Shown here in pieces: positions 1 through 5,748 of a stretch of 11,614 nucleotides of DNA; positions within the stretch are counted from its first letter, which is position 1; the number at the start of each line of letters is the position of its first letter. The translations under genes were made by a program, and so were the position numbers. Source of the DNA: PVC group bacterium (GTDB taxonomy: Bacteria; Verrucomicrobiota; Kiritimatiellia; UBA8416; PXDI01); contig PXDI01000354.1 of the NCBI GenBank assembly GCA_003565095.1, positions 1 to 11,614 of the forward strand. The letters run 5' to 3'. The notes under the pieces were generated by a model. That model did not search any database and was not told the origin of the DNA. It saw only the letters and a program-made list of their open reading frames with translations.

Positions 1-164
1 AATTCCGGCACTTCCACCCCGGCGGCCTGCAGAATGGTCGCCGGCACATCAATCAGGTTGACCGGCTTGTCGCTGACCACCGTTCCGGCGGCAAACCCCG
101 GTCCGCTTGCCACCAGTGGAAAACGCAGACAGCCGTCATGGGGCTTTTTGCAAAACGTTCGCAC
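1..164 (-). pseudogene. Sulfatase fragment (C-terminal-type region), runs off the left edge
   Basis: The minus-strand frame read from 164 down to 1 resembles the later part of alkaline-phosphatase-fold sulfatases. A segment HDGCLRFPLVASGPGF is followed by a G-T-V-V-S-D-K-P run and NLIDVPATILQAAGVEVPE. This matches the sulfatase pattern of a 'R(V/F)PL(I/V)..GPG' strand, then a 'V...D(V/L).PT(I/L)L...G' helix. The catalytic Cys/Ser motif (C/S-x-P-x-R) near the N-terminus is absent. Upstream the frame is closed by a stop at 165-167, so only a GTG at 162-164 could start it. I therefore read it as a 5'-truncated remnant, not a gene start. The reading frame is still open at the window edge, so the true 3' end is outside. 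A frameshift or assembly break instead of decay is possible. Family call moderate; pseudogene call inferred. Confidence 0.5.
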
Positions 165-171
165 TCACGGC

Positions 172-282
172 TCAATCTATGAAGAACTGGGCGTCCGTGC
201 CCTGCTCGACGAATTCGCCCTGCGCGCAATCGGTCTGCCGCTTCATCAGGATCACAAATGAAATCGCTCCCGCTCCGACCAT
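172..282 (-). pseudogene. Small one-helix membrane peptide, possible transporter C-terminal remnant
   Basis: A 36-codon minus-strand frame starts at an ATG at 280-282 and stops at 172-174. The frame is open a further 12 codons upstream without a start. It begins with a hydrophobic stretch (VPFMVGAGAISFVILMKR, counting the codons before the ATG), ends that helix with a positively charged pair, and finishes with an acidic, polar tail. This looks like the last membrane helix and cytoplasmic tail of a transporter, a common neighbour of sulfatase genes in these bacteria, but I cannot name the family. No convincing ribosome binding site precedes the ATG. It sits directly before the sulfatase remnant in a different frame. 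It could also be a genuine small membrane protein or chance. Confidence 0.25.
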
Positions 283-391
283 GAACGGGACACTGACATC
301 GATAGCCAGATCCCTGTATTAGTTCTTGTGTATTCTCTCCGTGCTTTTCCCCGCCCATTGCAATTTGCTAGTGATTGCCGGTTTATAAAAT

Positions 392-404
392 GCGGCGAAG
401 CCGC
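392..404. repeat. Short GC-rich hairpin downstream of yafQ
   Basis: GCGGC (392-396), a GAA loop, then GCCGC (400-404) forms a perfect five-pair stem. It lies just beyond the larger inverted repeat at 421-467 and may belong to the same intergenic repeat element. No T-tract follows on either strand, so it is not a typical terminator. Confidence 0.45.
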
Positions 405-420
405 CTGGAACTTGGTGCTC

Positions 421-467
421 ACGGTTTTGCCGAAGGCAAGCGAAGCGCGGCCTTTGGCAAATACCGT
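421..467. repeat. Long imperfect inverted repeat downstream of the YafQ toxin gene
   Basis: The left arm ACGGTTTTGCCGAAGGC (421-437) pairs with the right arm at 450-467 with one mismatch and one bulged base, around a 12-base loop. The core is TTGCCGAAGGC against GCCTTTGGCAA. It starts 23 bases beyond the yafQ stop codon. No U-run follows, so it is more like a REP-type intergenic palindrome than a Rho-independent terminator, though it could protect the 3' end of the toxin mRNA. Confidence 0.6.
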
Positions 468-489
468 TCAGCAACCTTGTTGTGCCCCC

Positions 490-765
490 TCATTTCTTGA
501 ACAAGTCGGAATGGGTTCCCATGCGTTCAAAAACCAGCCGATCACCTTCGATCCTGTAAACCAGCACCCAATCGGATTCGATATGGCAGTCCCGGCGGCC
601 GACGAGATTTCCCGCAAGTTTATGGTCGCGATGGATAGCGTCGGGTCGCTTTCCGTCCAGCAACGTGCATGCAAGAATCTTGAACTTCTCAAGGTCCTTT
701 CCGCGACGTTGACAGCGCTTAGCGTCCTTTTGAAACTGATTCGTGTAGACCGGTCTGTATATCAT
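490..765 (-). CDS. yafQ: YafQ-family toxin (RelE superfamily mRNA interferase)
   Basis: This 91-residue protein is a ribosome-dependent endoribonuclease of the RelE/ParE superfamily, YafQ branch, which cleaves translated mRNA when its antitoxin is degraded. Length fits the family (E. coli YafQ is about 92 residues). The C-terminal half carries the family signature: RDH (H48), G-x-R-D-C-H-I-E (H61), S-D-W (D65-W66), then GTHSDLF with H85 and F89. These line up with the catalytic and substrate-contacting His, Asp and Phe residues known for YafQ, so the toxin looks intact. The ATG overlaps the antitoxin stop as ATGA (762-765), the usual translationally coupled layout. It is the distal gene of the dinJ-yafQ pair and lies immediately downstream of a MazEF module on the same strand. 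Confidence 0.9.
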   Translation of the reverse strand: MIYRPVYTNQFQKDAKRCQRRGKDLEKFKILACTLLDGKRPDAIHRDHKLAGNLVGRRDCHIESDWVLVYRIEGDRLVFERMGTHSDLFKK

Positions 766-1022
766 AACCCGAGCTTCCGAAACATGTCGTCTGCGTCCTC
801 GCAGACGACGAGATTACGGCCGGCTTCGGAATCCTCGAATGCTCGTCTCGTCGTCGCTGTGGGAACAACAACATCGAAGGGAAGTCCGTCACGCAGTTCA
901 ACCTGCTTGTAGAACATCGTGATTGCCTGTGTTGCGTTTAGTCCCAAACGAGAGAAAACGGTCTCTGCATGAGTTTTTAAATCGGGTTCCACTCTTGCCC
1001 GTACCATGGCTGTCTTGCTCAT
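762..1022 (-). CDS. dinJ: DinJ/RelB-family antitoxin
   Basis: This 86-residue protein is the antitoxin partner of the YafQ toxin that follows with a four-base overlap. The N-terminus MSKTAMVRARVEPDLK continues to a FSRLGLNATQAITMFYKQV segment, the DinJ/RelB pattern of a ribbon-helix-helix DNA-binding unit. A following 'GLPFDV' motif is typical of DinJ proteins. The acidic C-terminus (EDADDMFRKLGL) should wrap and block the toxin. I chose the ATG at 1020-1022 because GGAGGT at 1029-1034 sits at normal distance; the frame extends 26 codons further upstream but without homology. The complex should repress its own promoter, and a palindrome lies in the predicted promoter spacer just upstream. Confidence 0.9.
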   Translation of the reverse strand: MSKTAMVRARVEPDLKTHAETVFSRLGLNATQAITMFYKQVELRDGLPFDVVVPTATTRRAFEDSEAGRNLVVCEDADDMFRKLGL

Positions 1023-1047
1023 CGCTACACCTCCATTCCTACATCTC

Positions 1048-1076
1048 AATGTAACTCGTATGGGATACAATTGCAA
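1048..1076 (-). promoter_or_regulatory. Predicted dinJ-yafQ promoter with an operator-like palindrome
   Basis: On the minus strand TTGCAA (1071-1076) and TACATT (1048-1053) are spaced by 17 bases. Each matches 4 of 6 consensus positions. Within the spacer lies GTAT-CCC-ATAC (1058-1068), a perfect four-pair inverted repeat, a suitable site for the antitoxin-toxin complex. A normal leader with a ribosome binding site (1029-1034) follows. Prediction from sequence only. Confidence 0.35.
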
Positions 1077-1323
1077 GTCTTGATTTGTCTGGCACAACAA
1101 GTTATTGAGCGGTTTCTGTTGATCTTAACGTGTTTTGAACCGCGCTTTTCAAACCCCTTACTATTATGTGGTTATAAAGCGTATTTTTCTGCGGAATGTA
1201 AAGCAAATAAACTGATGTCTGTGTCGTTTTCCCGGTCTGCGGACAAAGCCTTATTCATTATTAAAGGCCAGCCCCGTCTGTTATTATGTGCGGACTGACC
1301 CCTTTGGGCTCTTGGTGTCTATA
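1077..1323. other. Intergenic DNA between mazF and the dinJ promoter, no gene seen
   Basis: This AT-richer stretch separates the two TA modules. It has no reading frame with recognisable coding character. The nonamer TATTATGTG occurs twice in direct orientation (1162-1170 and 1282-1290). No clear terminator for mazF was found. Confidence 0.5.
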
Positions 1324-1647
1324 TTATTCGGTAAACATTTCCTGGAGAGCATACAAAACCTTCTTTTGAACAGATGGAGAAACCGTCCCGAGTCTACGCA
1401 CCAGGCGTGATTTGTCTACAGTTCGGATCTGGTCGAGGACGATCTGTCCGCTCTTGCCTTGAAACGAACAAGGTATACGAGTGGGGTAGCCCCTCCCCTT
1501 GGTGGTCATGGGGACAACAATGACCGTCCTGATATGGTCATTCATTTCGTTTGGAGAGATTATGAGGCATGGGCGGGTCTTGCGTATCTCGCTGCCGCGT
1601 GTAGGGTCCAGCGAAATAAGAAAAACGTCAAAACGATTGGTCACCAT
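1324..1647 (-). CDS. mazF: MazF/PemK-family toxin (sequence-specific endoribonuclease)
   Basis: This 107-residue protein belongs to the MazF/PemK/CcdB-fold toxins that cut mRNA at short sequence motifs. Motifs appear in order: an N-terminal 'DVFLISLDPTRGSEIRKTRP' (the DPT.GSE..K.RP hallmark, R25), CLIISPNEMN, the VVPMTTK strand (T48-T49) and GQIVLDQIRTVDKSRL with a following 'G.V' segment. R25 and the Thr pair correspond to the known catalytic Arg and Thr, so the toxin looks functional. I chose the ATG at 1645-1647 over an in-frame GTG six bases earlier because AGGAGG sits seven bases before the ATG. The start lies inside the end of mazE (7-base overlap), indicating co-translation. It belongs to a mazEF operon that precedes dinJ-yafQ on the same strand. 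Confidence 0.92.
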   Translation of the reverse strand: MVTNRFDVFLISLDPTRGSEIRKTRPCLIISPNEMNDHIRTVIVVPMTTKGRGYPTRIPCSFQGKSGQIVLDQIRTVDKSRLVRRLGTVSPSVQKKVLYALQEMFTE

Positions 1648-1895
1648 TCCCACTCCTCCTCATCCCACGACGTTCCTGTTTCCGCCACATGGTCGAGAAG
1701 TTCATCCTCGCCGCATTCGTGCATCTCTCTAAATGCGTCAGCCCATCCCTTGCGAGGCTGTTTAAAAGAACGAATCACTAACTCATGATGCTGCACCAGC
1801 ATTTCTACCTCTTGATCAAAACCACACTGCTCAATTACCGGTTTTGGCAGGCGAATGCCGCGACTGTTACCTATTCTGATTAAAGTGGCTTTCAT
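1641..1895 (-). CDS. mazE: MazE-type antitoxin (AbrB/SpoVT-like swapped-hairpin DNA binding)
   Basis: This 84-residue protein is the antitoxin for the MazF toxin whose start it overlaps. The N-terminus MKATLIRIGNSRGIRLPKPV is the classic MazE/AbrB swapped-hairpin motif (IGNSRGIRLPK), which forms the dimeric DNA-binding domain. It is followed by 'V.M.V..HELVIR' and a strongly acidic, tryptophan-containing tail (SWDEEEWEW) suited to occupying the MazF RNA channel. I start at the ATG at 1893-1895. The longer frame starting at 1946 adds 17 residues with no resemblance to MazE, and it would begin only one base beyond the stop codon of the upstream Gfo/Idh gene. No ribosome binding site precedes the ATG; a -10-like box lies six bases upstream, which suggests a leaderless message. 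Autoregulation is expected. Confidence 0.9.
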   Translation of the reverse strand: MKATLIRIGNSRGIRLPKPVIEQCGFDQEVEMLVQHHELVIRSFKQPRKGWADAFREMHECGEDELLDHVAETGTSWDEEEWEW

Positions 1896-1930
1896 GATTA
1901 CAAAGTAATTACTGAAAAATGCTACGTCAA
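1896..1930 (-). promoter_or_regulatory. Predicted mazEF promoter/operator, possibly leaderless
   Basis: On the minus strand TTGACG (1925-1930, 5 of 6 consensus) and TACTTT (1902-1907, weak) are 17 bases apart, with the mazE ATG six bases after the -10 box. The perfect palindrome AGTAATTACT (1904-1913) and an overlapping ATTAC-AAA-GTAAT inverted repeat (1897-1909) cover the -10 and start region, as expected for an autorepressor operator. Confidence 0.4.
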
Positions 1931-1946
1931 TAATTTTCTGATGCAC

Positions 1947-3221
1947 TCAATCCAGCGTCCATGGCCGGCGGTATTTGTAATGGAGCAGTTTGTTGGCTTT
2001 GGGAATGTTGGTGATGGTCTCAGTTGCGTTGTCCCATTCTATCCGCTGTTTGAGCGCAAGTGAGATATTGGCAAGGTGCGCAAAGGTCGTGGCGCGGTGG
2101 CCGTCTTCCAGTGAACAACGCGGTGCCTGCCGGTTCTGTACGCATGCGACAAAGTCGTCGATCAGATTCTGGGTGGTATCCTCCTTTGTCCCCAGATCGC
2201 CGAAAGCGGCATCGCCCTCCACCTCGTAGGATTCCTCTTCAAAAGACGGCTCCCATTTCTGGAACTGCCCGGCACGGGTGGGTTTGATGTGGTAGCGGTT
2301 TTCATCCAGACTGAGCGTGCCCTTTGTCCCGCAAAGGGTAATCTCGCCGTGCGGTGAACGCAGCGCTTCGGATGCCTCATTGACGTCAAAGTGAAAAATA
2401 GCTCCTGAAGGCATTTCAAACAGTACCGCCATGGTGTCGGGAATCGTCCGGTCGTCTTTTAAAGTGGTCTTTGATCCCACAGCGGTAACAGCGATTGGAC
2501 CGGTTTCGCCGGTCAGCCAGCGCATGCCGTCAAGATAATGCACGCCCCAGTTGCCCATCTGTGATGAAAAGTCGTTCCACCAGCGGAAGTAGTATGGCGC
2601 AAGATTTTTCTGGTAAGGGCGCTTTTTGCGCGGTCCGAGCCACATGTTCCAGTCCATGCCCTCGGGCGGATCAGCGGGCGCTTCATTACCGATTCCGGCC
2701 GGAAACATATCGCTCATCCGGCAGGCATAGCCGGCTTTTATTTCCCCGATCTTGCCCTGCCGCACCATTTCCGCACATTTATGATAGACGGATGAGCCGC
2801 GCCGGTTGAGACACACCCCCGCCAGCCGGCCGGTTTCCTGCTGCACCTGAATCATGCGGCGTCCTTCGTAAATGGTTGATGTCAAGGGTTTTTCAACAAA
2901 AACATCTTTCCCGGCGCGAAACGCGTCGATCGTCTGCAGCGCATGCCAGTGATCCGGCGTGGCAATCACTACCGCATCAATCTCTTCCATCGCCAGCAGT
3001 TTGCGGTAATCCCGGAATTTCTTAAAGGGCGGAAGCTCTTCGCCCATTTTGGGTGCGCGCCCGGTCAGGTTGGCGCCCACCGCGGCCGCGTCACGTGTGC
3101 GACAGGGCTTGTACACATCGCACAAAGCCGTGATTTCGCAGTTCGCGTTTTTCATGAATCCGTGCAGCAATTGTGTGCCACGGTTGCCGACACCGATGAA
3201 TCCCAGTTTTACTTTTTTCAT
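1947..3221 (-). CDS. Gfo/Idh/MocA family NAD(P)-dependent oxidoreductase
   Basis: This 424-residue cytoplasmic dehydrogenase-type protein should oxidise or reduce a sugar, sugar acid or inositol-like hydroxyl with NAD(P). The Rossmann domain starts with LGFIGVGNRG (G10-x-G12-x-x-G15). It continues to ATPDHWH (87-93) and the family EKP motif (110-112, Lys catalytic). The C-terminal alpha/beta domain has a D-W-N-M-W-L-G-P segment (190-197) and GNWGVHYLD (223-231), where the conserved His (228) and Asp (231) sit. Many relatives in this group carry a Tat signal; this one has none. I chose the ATG at 3219-3221 because GGGAG lies just upstream and the Rossmann strand begins at once; the longer frame to 3302 has no family content. 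It lies 264 bases downstream of the enolase-like gene on the same strand, so it may be cotranscribed or use its own TTGACA promoter. Substrate unknown. Confidence 0.92.
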   Translation of the reverse strand: MKKVKLGFIGVGNRGTQLLHGFMKNANCEITALCDVYKPCRTRDAAAVGANLTGRAPKMGEELPPFKKFRDYRKLLAMEEIDAVVIATPDHWHALQTIDAFRAGKDVFVEKPLTSTIYEGRRMIQVQQETGRLAGVCLNRRGSSVYHKCAEMVRQGKIGEIKAGYACRMSDMFPAGIGNEAPADPPEGMDWNMWLGPRKKRPYQKNLAPYYFRWWNDFSSQMGNWGVHYLDGMRWLTGETGPIAVTAVGSKTTLKDDRTIPDTMAVLFEMPSGAIFHFDVNEASEALRSPHGEITLCGTKGTLSLDENRYHIKPTRAGQFQKWEPSFEEESYEVEGDAAFGDLGTKEDTTQNLIDDFVACVQNRQAPRCSLEDGHRATTFAHLANISLALKQRIEWDNATETITNIPKANKLLHYKYRRPWTLD

Positions 3222-3239
3222 TTTCCACTCCCTTGTGCC

Positions 3240-3267
3240 CCGCTCGACGACCTTGGTCGGCGAGCGG
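3240..3267. repeat. Palindromic repeat copy 1 (CGCTCG...GGTCGGCGAGCGG family)
   Basis: The left arm CCGCTCGACGACC (3240-3252) and right arm GGTCGGCGAGCGG (3255-3267) pair at 12 of 13 positions around a TT loop. The right arm matches copy 4 at 11581-11593 exactly. It lies in the 5' leader of the Gfo/Idh gene, ending about seven bases before the ribosome binding site. Confidence 0.75.
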
Positions 3268-3271
3268 AATA

Positions 3272-3302
3272 ATTCAAACAACCGATGCGTAAAATGTGTC
3301 AA
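3272..3302 (-). promoter_or_regulatory. Possible promoter of the Gfo/Idh/MocA gene
   Basis: The minus strand has a perfect -35 hexamer TTGACA (3297-3302). The best -10 candidate, TTGAAT (3272-3277), is 4 of 6 with a long 19-base spacer, so strength is uncertain. The transcript would begin just before palindromic repeat copy 1. Confidence 0.3.
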
Positions 3303-3397
3303 GTGCCCGGTTTGAGCAATCGAGGTGCTTCACACAGCTTGCTCTATTCGGGCTCCATTATTGTTTTGTAACACATACCTTCATTGAAATTCCCTTG

Positions 3398-3420
3398 TCC
3401 GCCGACCAAAGGTCAGCGGA
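3398..3420. repeat. Palindromic repeat copy 2 (inverse orientation to copy 1)
   Basis: TCCGCCGACC (3398-3407), AAA, GGTCAGCGGA (3411-3420) pairs at 9 of 10 positions. Read on the minus strand it becomes CCGCTGACC-TTT-GGTCGGCGG, the core of copies 3 and 4. It lies about 65 bases downstream of the enolase-like gene's stop, and no U-tract follows. Confidence 0.7.
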
Positions 3421-3485
3421 TGCTTTTTACATCCCGAAAGTAATAAGTTCCCCTTTCATCCGTTTTCATTCACTTTTTGACAGTA

Positions 3486-4862
3486 TTATTCCGCTTCCGG
3501 TAAATCGCGTTTAATTTCATCAACCCGGTAACCGAATCCGGGTTGATCCAGAACCGTGCTCAAATCAATGCAGCCGTTGTTCCGCTTGAAAATTCCCGGA
3601 TGGACCGCCGCTTCAGGCCGCGACACTTCCGGATAGAACTGCATGCTGTTGGTTTCGACACCCATGATGGTGCCGGCATAAAAGCCCAGTTGTGCGTGCG
3701 GAATCTGTGCCAGCATCGGATTGGTAAGATCCTGCACCATCAGGGTCATCCCGTGCGCTTTGGCCCAGCACAGTGACAGCAATGCGCCGGTTTGTGTTTT
3801 GCAGGTCTTCAGCGCGACACCGGTCCAGCCGAGCGATCGACCCAGCCGCACGAGCTGCCAGTCGTGGGCACTTTCATCCATAAAGAGCGGCTTACGCGCG
3901 GAAACCGAATGAACATCGATGCGGTGCTCCTCCAATTCATAGGGAAACGGCTGCTCAACATACAGGATCATGCCGTAAAGCCGCGGGTGCTCGATCATTA
4001 GGCGGTCAAGAATATCATTCACATAGGCCGGATCATACACCTGGCAGTTGAAGTCGGAAGTCAACCACTCAACCCCGTGACGGATGGAAATTTCCCCCAC
4101 CGTTGTCAACCGCCGGTAATCCCATTCAGGATCGGTGCCGGTCAGTTTCACCTTCAGGCATTTCAATCCGTCGGAATCAATCCAGTCGCCCAGCAGAACC
4201 GGATAACCGTCATCCGGTTCCGCACCGGTCAGCTCATCCGCGGTGAGCAGATCTTTGCCGCCGACCAGATGCCAGGCGGGAATCTGTGGTGATGCGGCGG
4301 GACGCAGATAATCCTCCGGATATTTGCCGGCAAATGAAACGTTTGCGGCATCGGTTGACAGATAGGCCGAAAGGTCAGCGTTCATATGTTCGGCGTTATA
4401 GGTTTTGTAGACCGGCAGCCCTTTGGCCACGCCGTAGGCATCATGCAGGGCAATATCAAACAGCGACAGGCAGACCAGCGCGGCAAGATAAGGCATCGGA
4501 TGCGGGTGCGCGGTATTGAAATTTTTCAGCAGCTCCGGCAGAACCTCTTTTTGCAGATGGATCCCCAGTTCAAACGGATGGCCGGCTAAAGAGACTTTCT
4601 CTATCGCGCCGGCCAGCAGACGGGTGAACTCTTTCAGCGCGTCTTCCCGCTCGCTATAGCTCAGTGCGGCCGGCCAGACCCACTGAACGCTGAGCGGGGT
4701 TTCTCCGAAACCGGTGGCCGCCCGGCCGTTCTCATCTTCGCAAGTAACCGCGGTGCGGGCGCAGGTGACATGCGTCAGGGTCTCGGGTCCGAATTTGAGC
4801 GGCACACGGGTTTCAACCGGCAGAAAATAAAGCCTGACAGATTTTATCCGGATGGCACCCAT
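3486..4862 (-). CDS. Enolase superfamily enzyme, muconate-lactonizing (MLE) subgroup type
   Basis: This 458-residue protein has the enolase-superfamily layout: an N-terminal capping domain (to about residue 140) and a (beta/alpha)7-beta barrel. The active-site set is complete. The Lys pair of the K-x-K motif is K237/K239 in LKVKL, metal ligands are D270 (DFN), E303 (VEQP) and D329 (MDES), and a Lys lies on the sixth strand (K352 in ALKTCK). Lys on both faces with an Asp-Glu-Asp metal site is the MLE-subgroup arrangement (muconate cycloisomerases, o-succinylbenzoate synthases, dipeptide epimerases). Chemistry would be proton abstraction next to a carboxylate, with Mg2+. It is longer than most members (usually 350-400 residues); an extra segment at roughly 170-230 is the likely insertion. 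Its ATG shares one base with the stop of the upstream TIM-barrel gene (TAATG), so the two are coupled. Exact substrate unknown. Confidence 0.88.
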   Translation of the reverse strand: MGAIRIKSVRLYFLPVETRVPLKFGPETLTHVTCARTAVTCEDENGRAATGFGETPLSVQWVWPAALSYSEREDALKEFTRLLAGAIEKVSLAGHPFELGIHLQKEVLPELLKNFNTAHPHPMPYLAALVCLSLFDIALHDAYGVAKGLPVYKTYNAEHMNADLSAYLSTDAANVSFAGKYPEDYLRPAASPQIPAWHLVGGKDLLTADELTGAEPDDGYPVLLGDWIDSDGLKCLKVKLTGTDPEWDYRRLTTVGEISIRHGVEWLTSDFNCQVYDPAYVNDILDRLMIEHPRLYGMILYVEQPFPYELEEHRIDVHSVSARKPLFMDESAHDWQLVRLGRSLGWTGVALKTCKTQTGALLSLCWAKAHGMTLMVQDLTNPMLAQIPHAQLGFYAGTIMGVETNSMQFYPEVSRPEAAVHPGIFKRNNGCIDLSTVLDQPGFGYRVDEIKRDLPEAE

Positions 4863-5677
4863 TACTGTTTCTCCGCTTCTACTTCGGCAAACACGGCACG
4901 AACGTAGGCCACTTCATCTTTCAGTTTCGCCTTTTGTGCCGCCGGATCATCAGGATCATAAAACGGCATAAAAACAAAGGTGCCTTCAAAATCAACGGAT
5001 TTAAGGGCGCGGGCAACCTCGAACCAGTCGATATCGCCCTGTCCGCAGGGAACCCAGTCAAAGGCGCGCGCTCTGGTGCTTTTGAGTCCGTCTTTAATTC
5101 CCATGGCGGCCAGATGTCTGCCCAGCAGGTGGCAGGCCGGCTCCCAGCGCTGCCAGCCTTCGTGCAACTGGTTGCCGGGATCAAGCATAATGCCGACATA
5201 TTCCGGCGGCAGGTCACGTACCAGCGGCCATACCGACCATGCTTCGGTGAACAGCCTTCCGTGATGTACCTGATAAACCGCTTTGATGTTATGCTTCTCC
5301 AGCAACGGAACCAACTGCTCCATCTGGCGCCGTGCATCGTCAGCGCATTCACCGGGCGTCCTACGCTTGTCCCACGAAAAATAGCCCATGCGGAAAGCGC
5401 GGATGCCGGATTCGGCCGGCACTGCCAGCAGCGCTTCGTCGGCCAGAATCTCCTCCGGCATATAACCAGCGGTTGCAAAAGTTATTTTGAGGCCCTCTTC
5501 AGCCATACTTTTGACAAACTGCGGAAGCGCCGATTTCATGTTTTCGCGGGTGACCGGGAATCCCTTGCGGATAACCAGATTCACGGTGTCCAGATTTATA
5601 TCGCGGATGAATTGCGCCAGCGCCTGCGGCTGCATGCCGCCCGAAAACTTCGGAAAAATGCTCCACTTGATTTTCAT
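4862..5677 (-). CDS. Sugar phosphate isomerase/epimerase-like TIM barrel (AP_endonuc_2 fold)
   Basis: This 271-residue protein resembles the xylose-isomerase-like TIM barrels that isomerise, epimerise or dehydrate sugars and sugar acids. Recognisable pieces are VYQVHHG (134-140), GIMLDPGNQLHEGW (162-175, with D166 as a likely metal ligand), MGIKDG (192-197) and VPCGQGDIDW (209-218), the family's late-barrel 'G.G.(V/I)DW' motif. The position normally holding a metal-binding Glu in 'E-N-H' appears as Q136. The last barrel strand reads GTFVFMPFYD, where a Glu is usual. The metal site therefore looks altered. I chose the ATG at 5675-5677 because GGAG lies eight bases before it and the first barrel strand (KIKWSIFPKF) follows; an upstream ATG at 5731 adds 18 unrelated residues. 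First gene of the operon transcribed away from the AraC regulator. Confidence 0.82.
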   Translation of the reverse strand: MKIKWSIFPKFSGGMQPQALAQFIRDINLDTVNLVIRKGFPVTRENMKSALPQFVKSMAEEGLKITFATAGYMPEEILADEALLAVPAESGIRAFRMGYFSWDKRRTPGECADDARRQMEQLVPLLEKHNIKAVYQVHHGRLFTEAWSVWPLVRDLPPEYVGIMLDPGNQLHEGWQRWEPACHLLGRHLAAMGIKDGLKSTRARAFDWVPCGQGDIDWFEVARALKSVDFEGTFVFMPFYDPDDPAAQKAKLKDEVAYVRAVFAEVEAEKQ

Positions 5678-5748
5678 GCTGAAAACTCCGATACTGGTTT
5701 TGTATTGAATATTCAGTGTGCATAATAGCATTCCTGTTTAAAACGTAA
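5678..5748. promoter_or_regulatory. Divergent promoter region between the AraC gene and the catabolic operon
   Basis: On the minus strand TATTAT (5722-5727, 5 of 6) with TTTACG (5744-5749, 4 of 6) at 16 bases could drive the TIM-barrel operon. On the plus strand CATAAT (5721-5726, 5 of 6) could serve the regulator, although its -35 is poor. The two -10 boxes overlap on opposite strands. A perfect palindrome TGAATATTCA lies beside them at 5706-5715 and may be an operator. Confidence 0.35.

Noticed and set aside
53..358. Minus-strand open frame of 101 codons
   Set aside because: It overlaps the sulfatase-like and membrane-helix frames in a third frame, is rich in Arg, Cys and Trp with no domain pattern, and looks like a shadow.
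328..912. Plus-strand open frame of 194 codons
   Set aside because: It is antisense to yafQ and dinJ, both of which have strong family motifs and the standard overlap; the plus frame has no family resemblance.
4934..5725. Long plus-strand open frame of 263 codons
   Set aside because: It lies antisense to the TIM-barrel gene, shows no recognisable domain and has the composition of a complementary-strand shadow; the minus-strand gene has clear motifs and a ribosome binding site.
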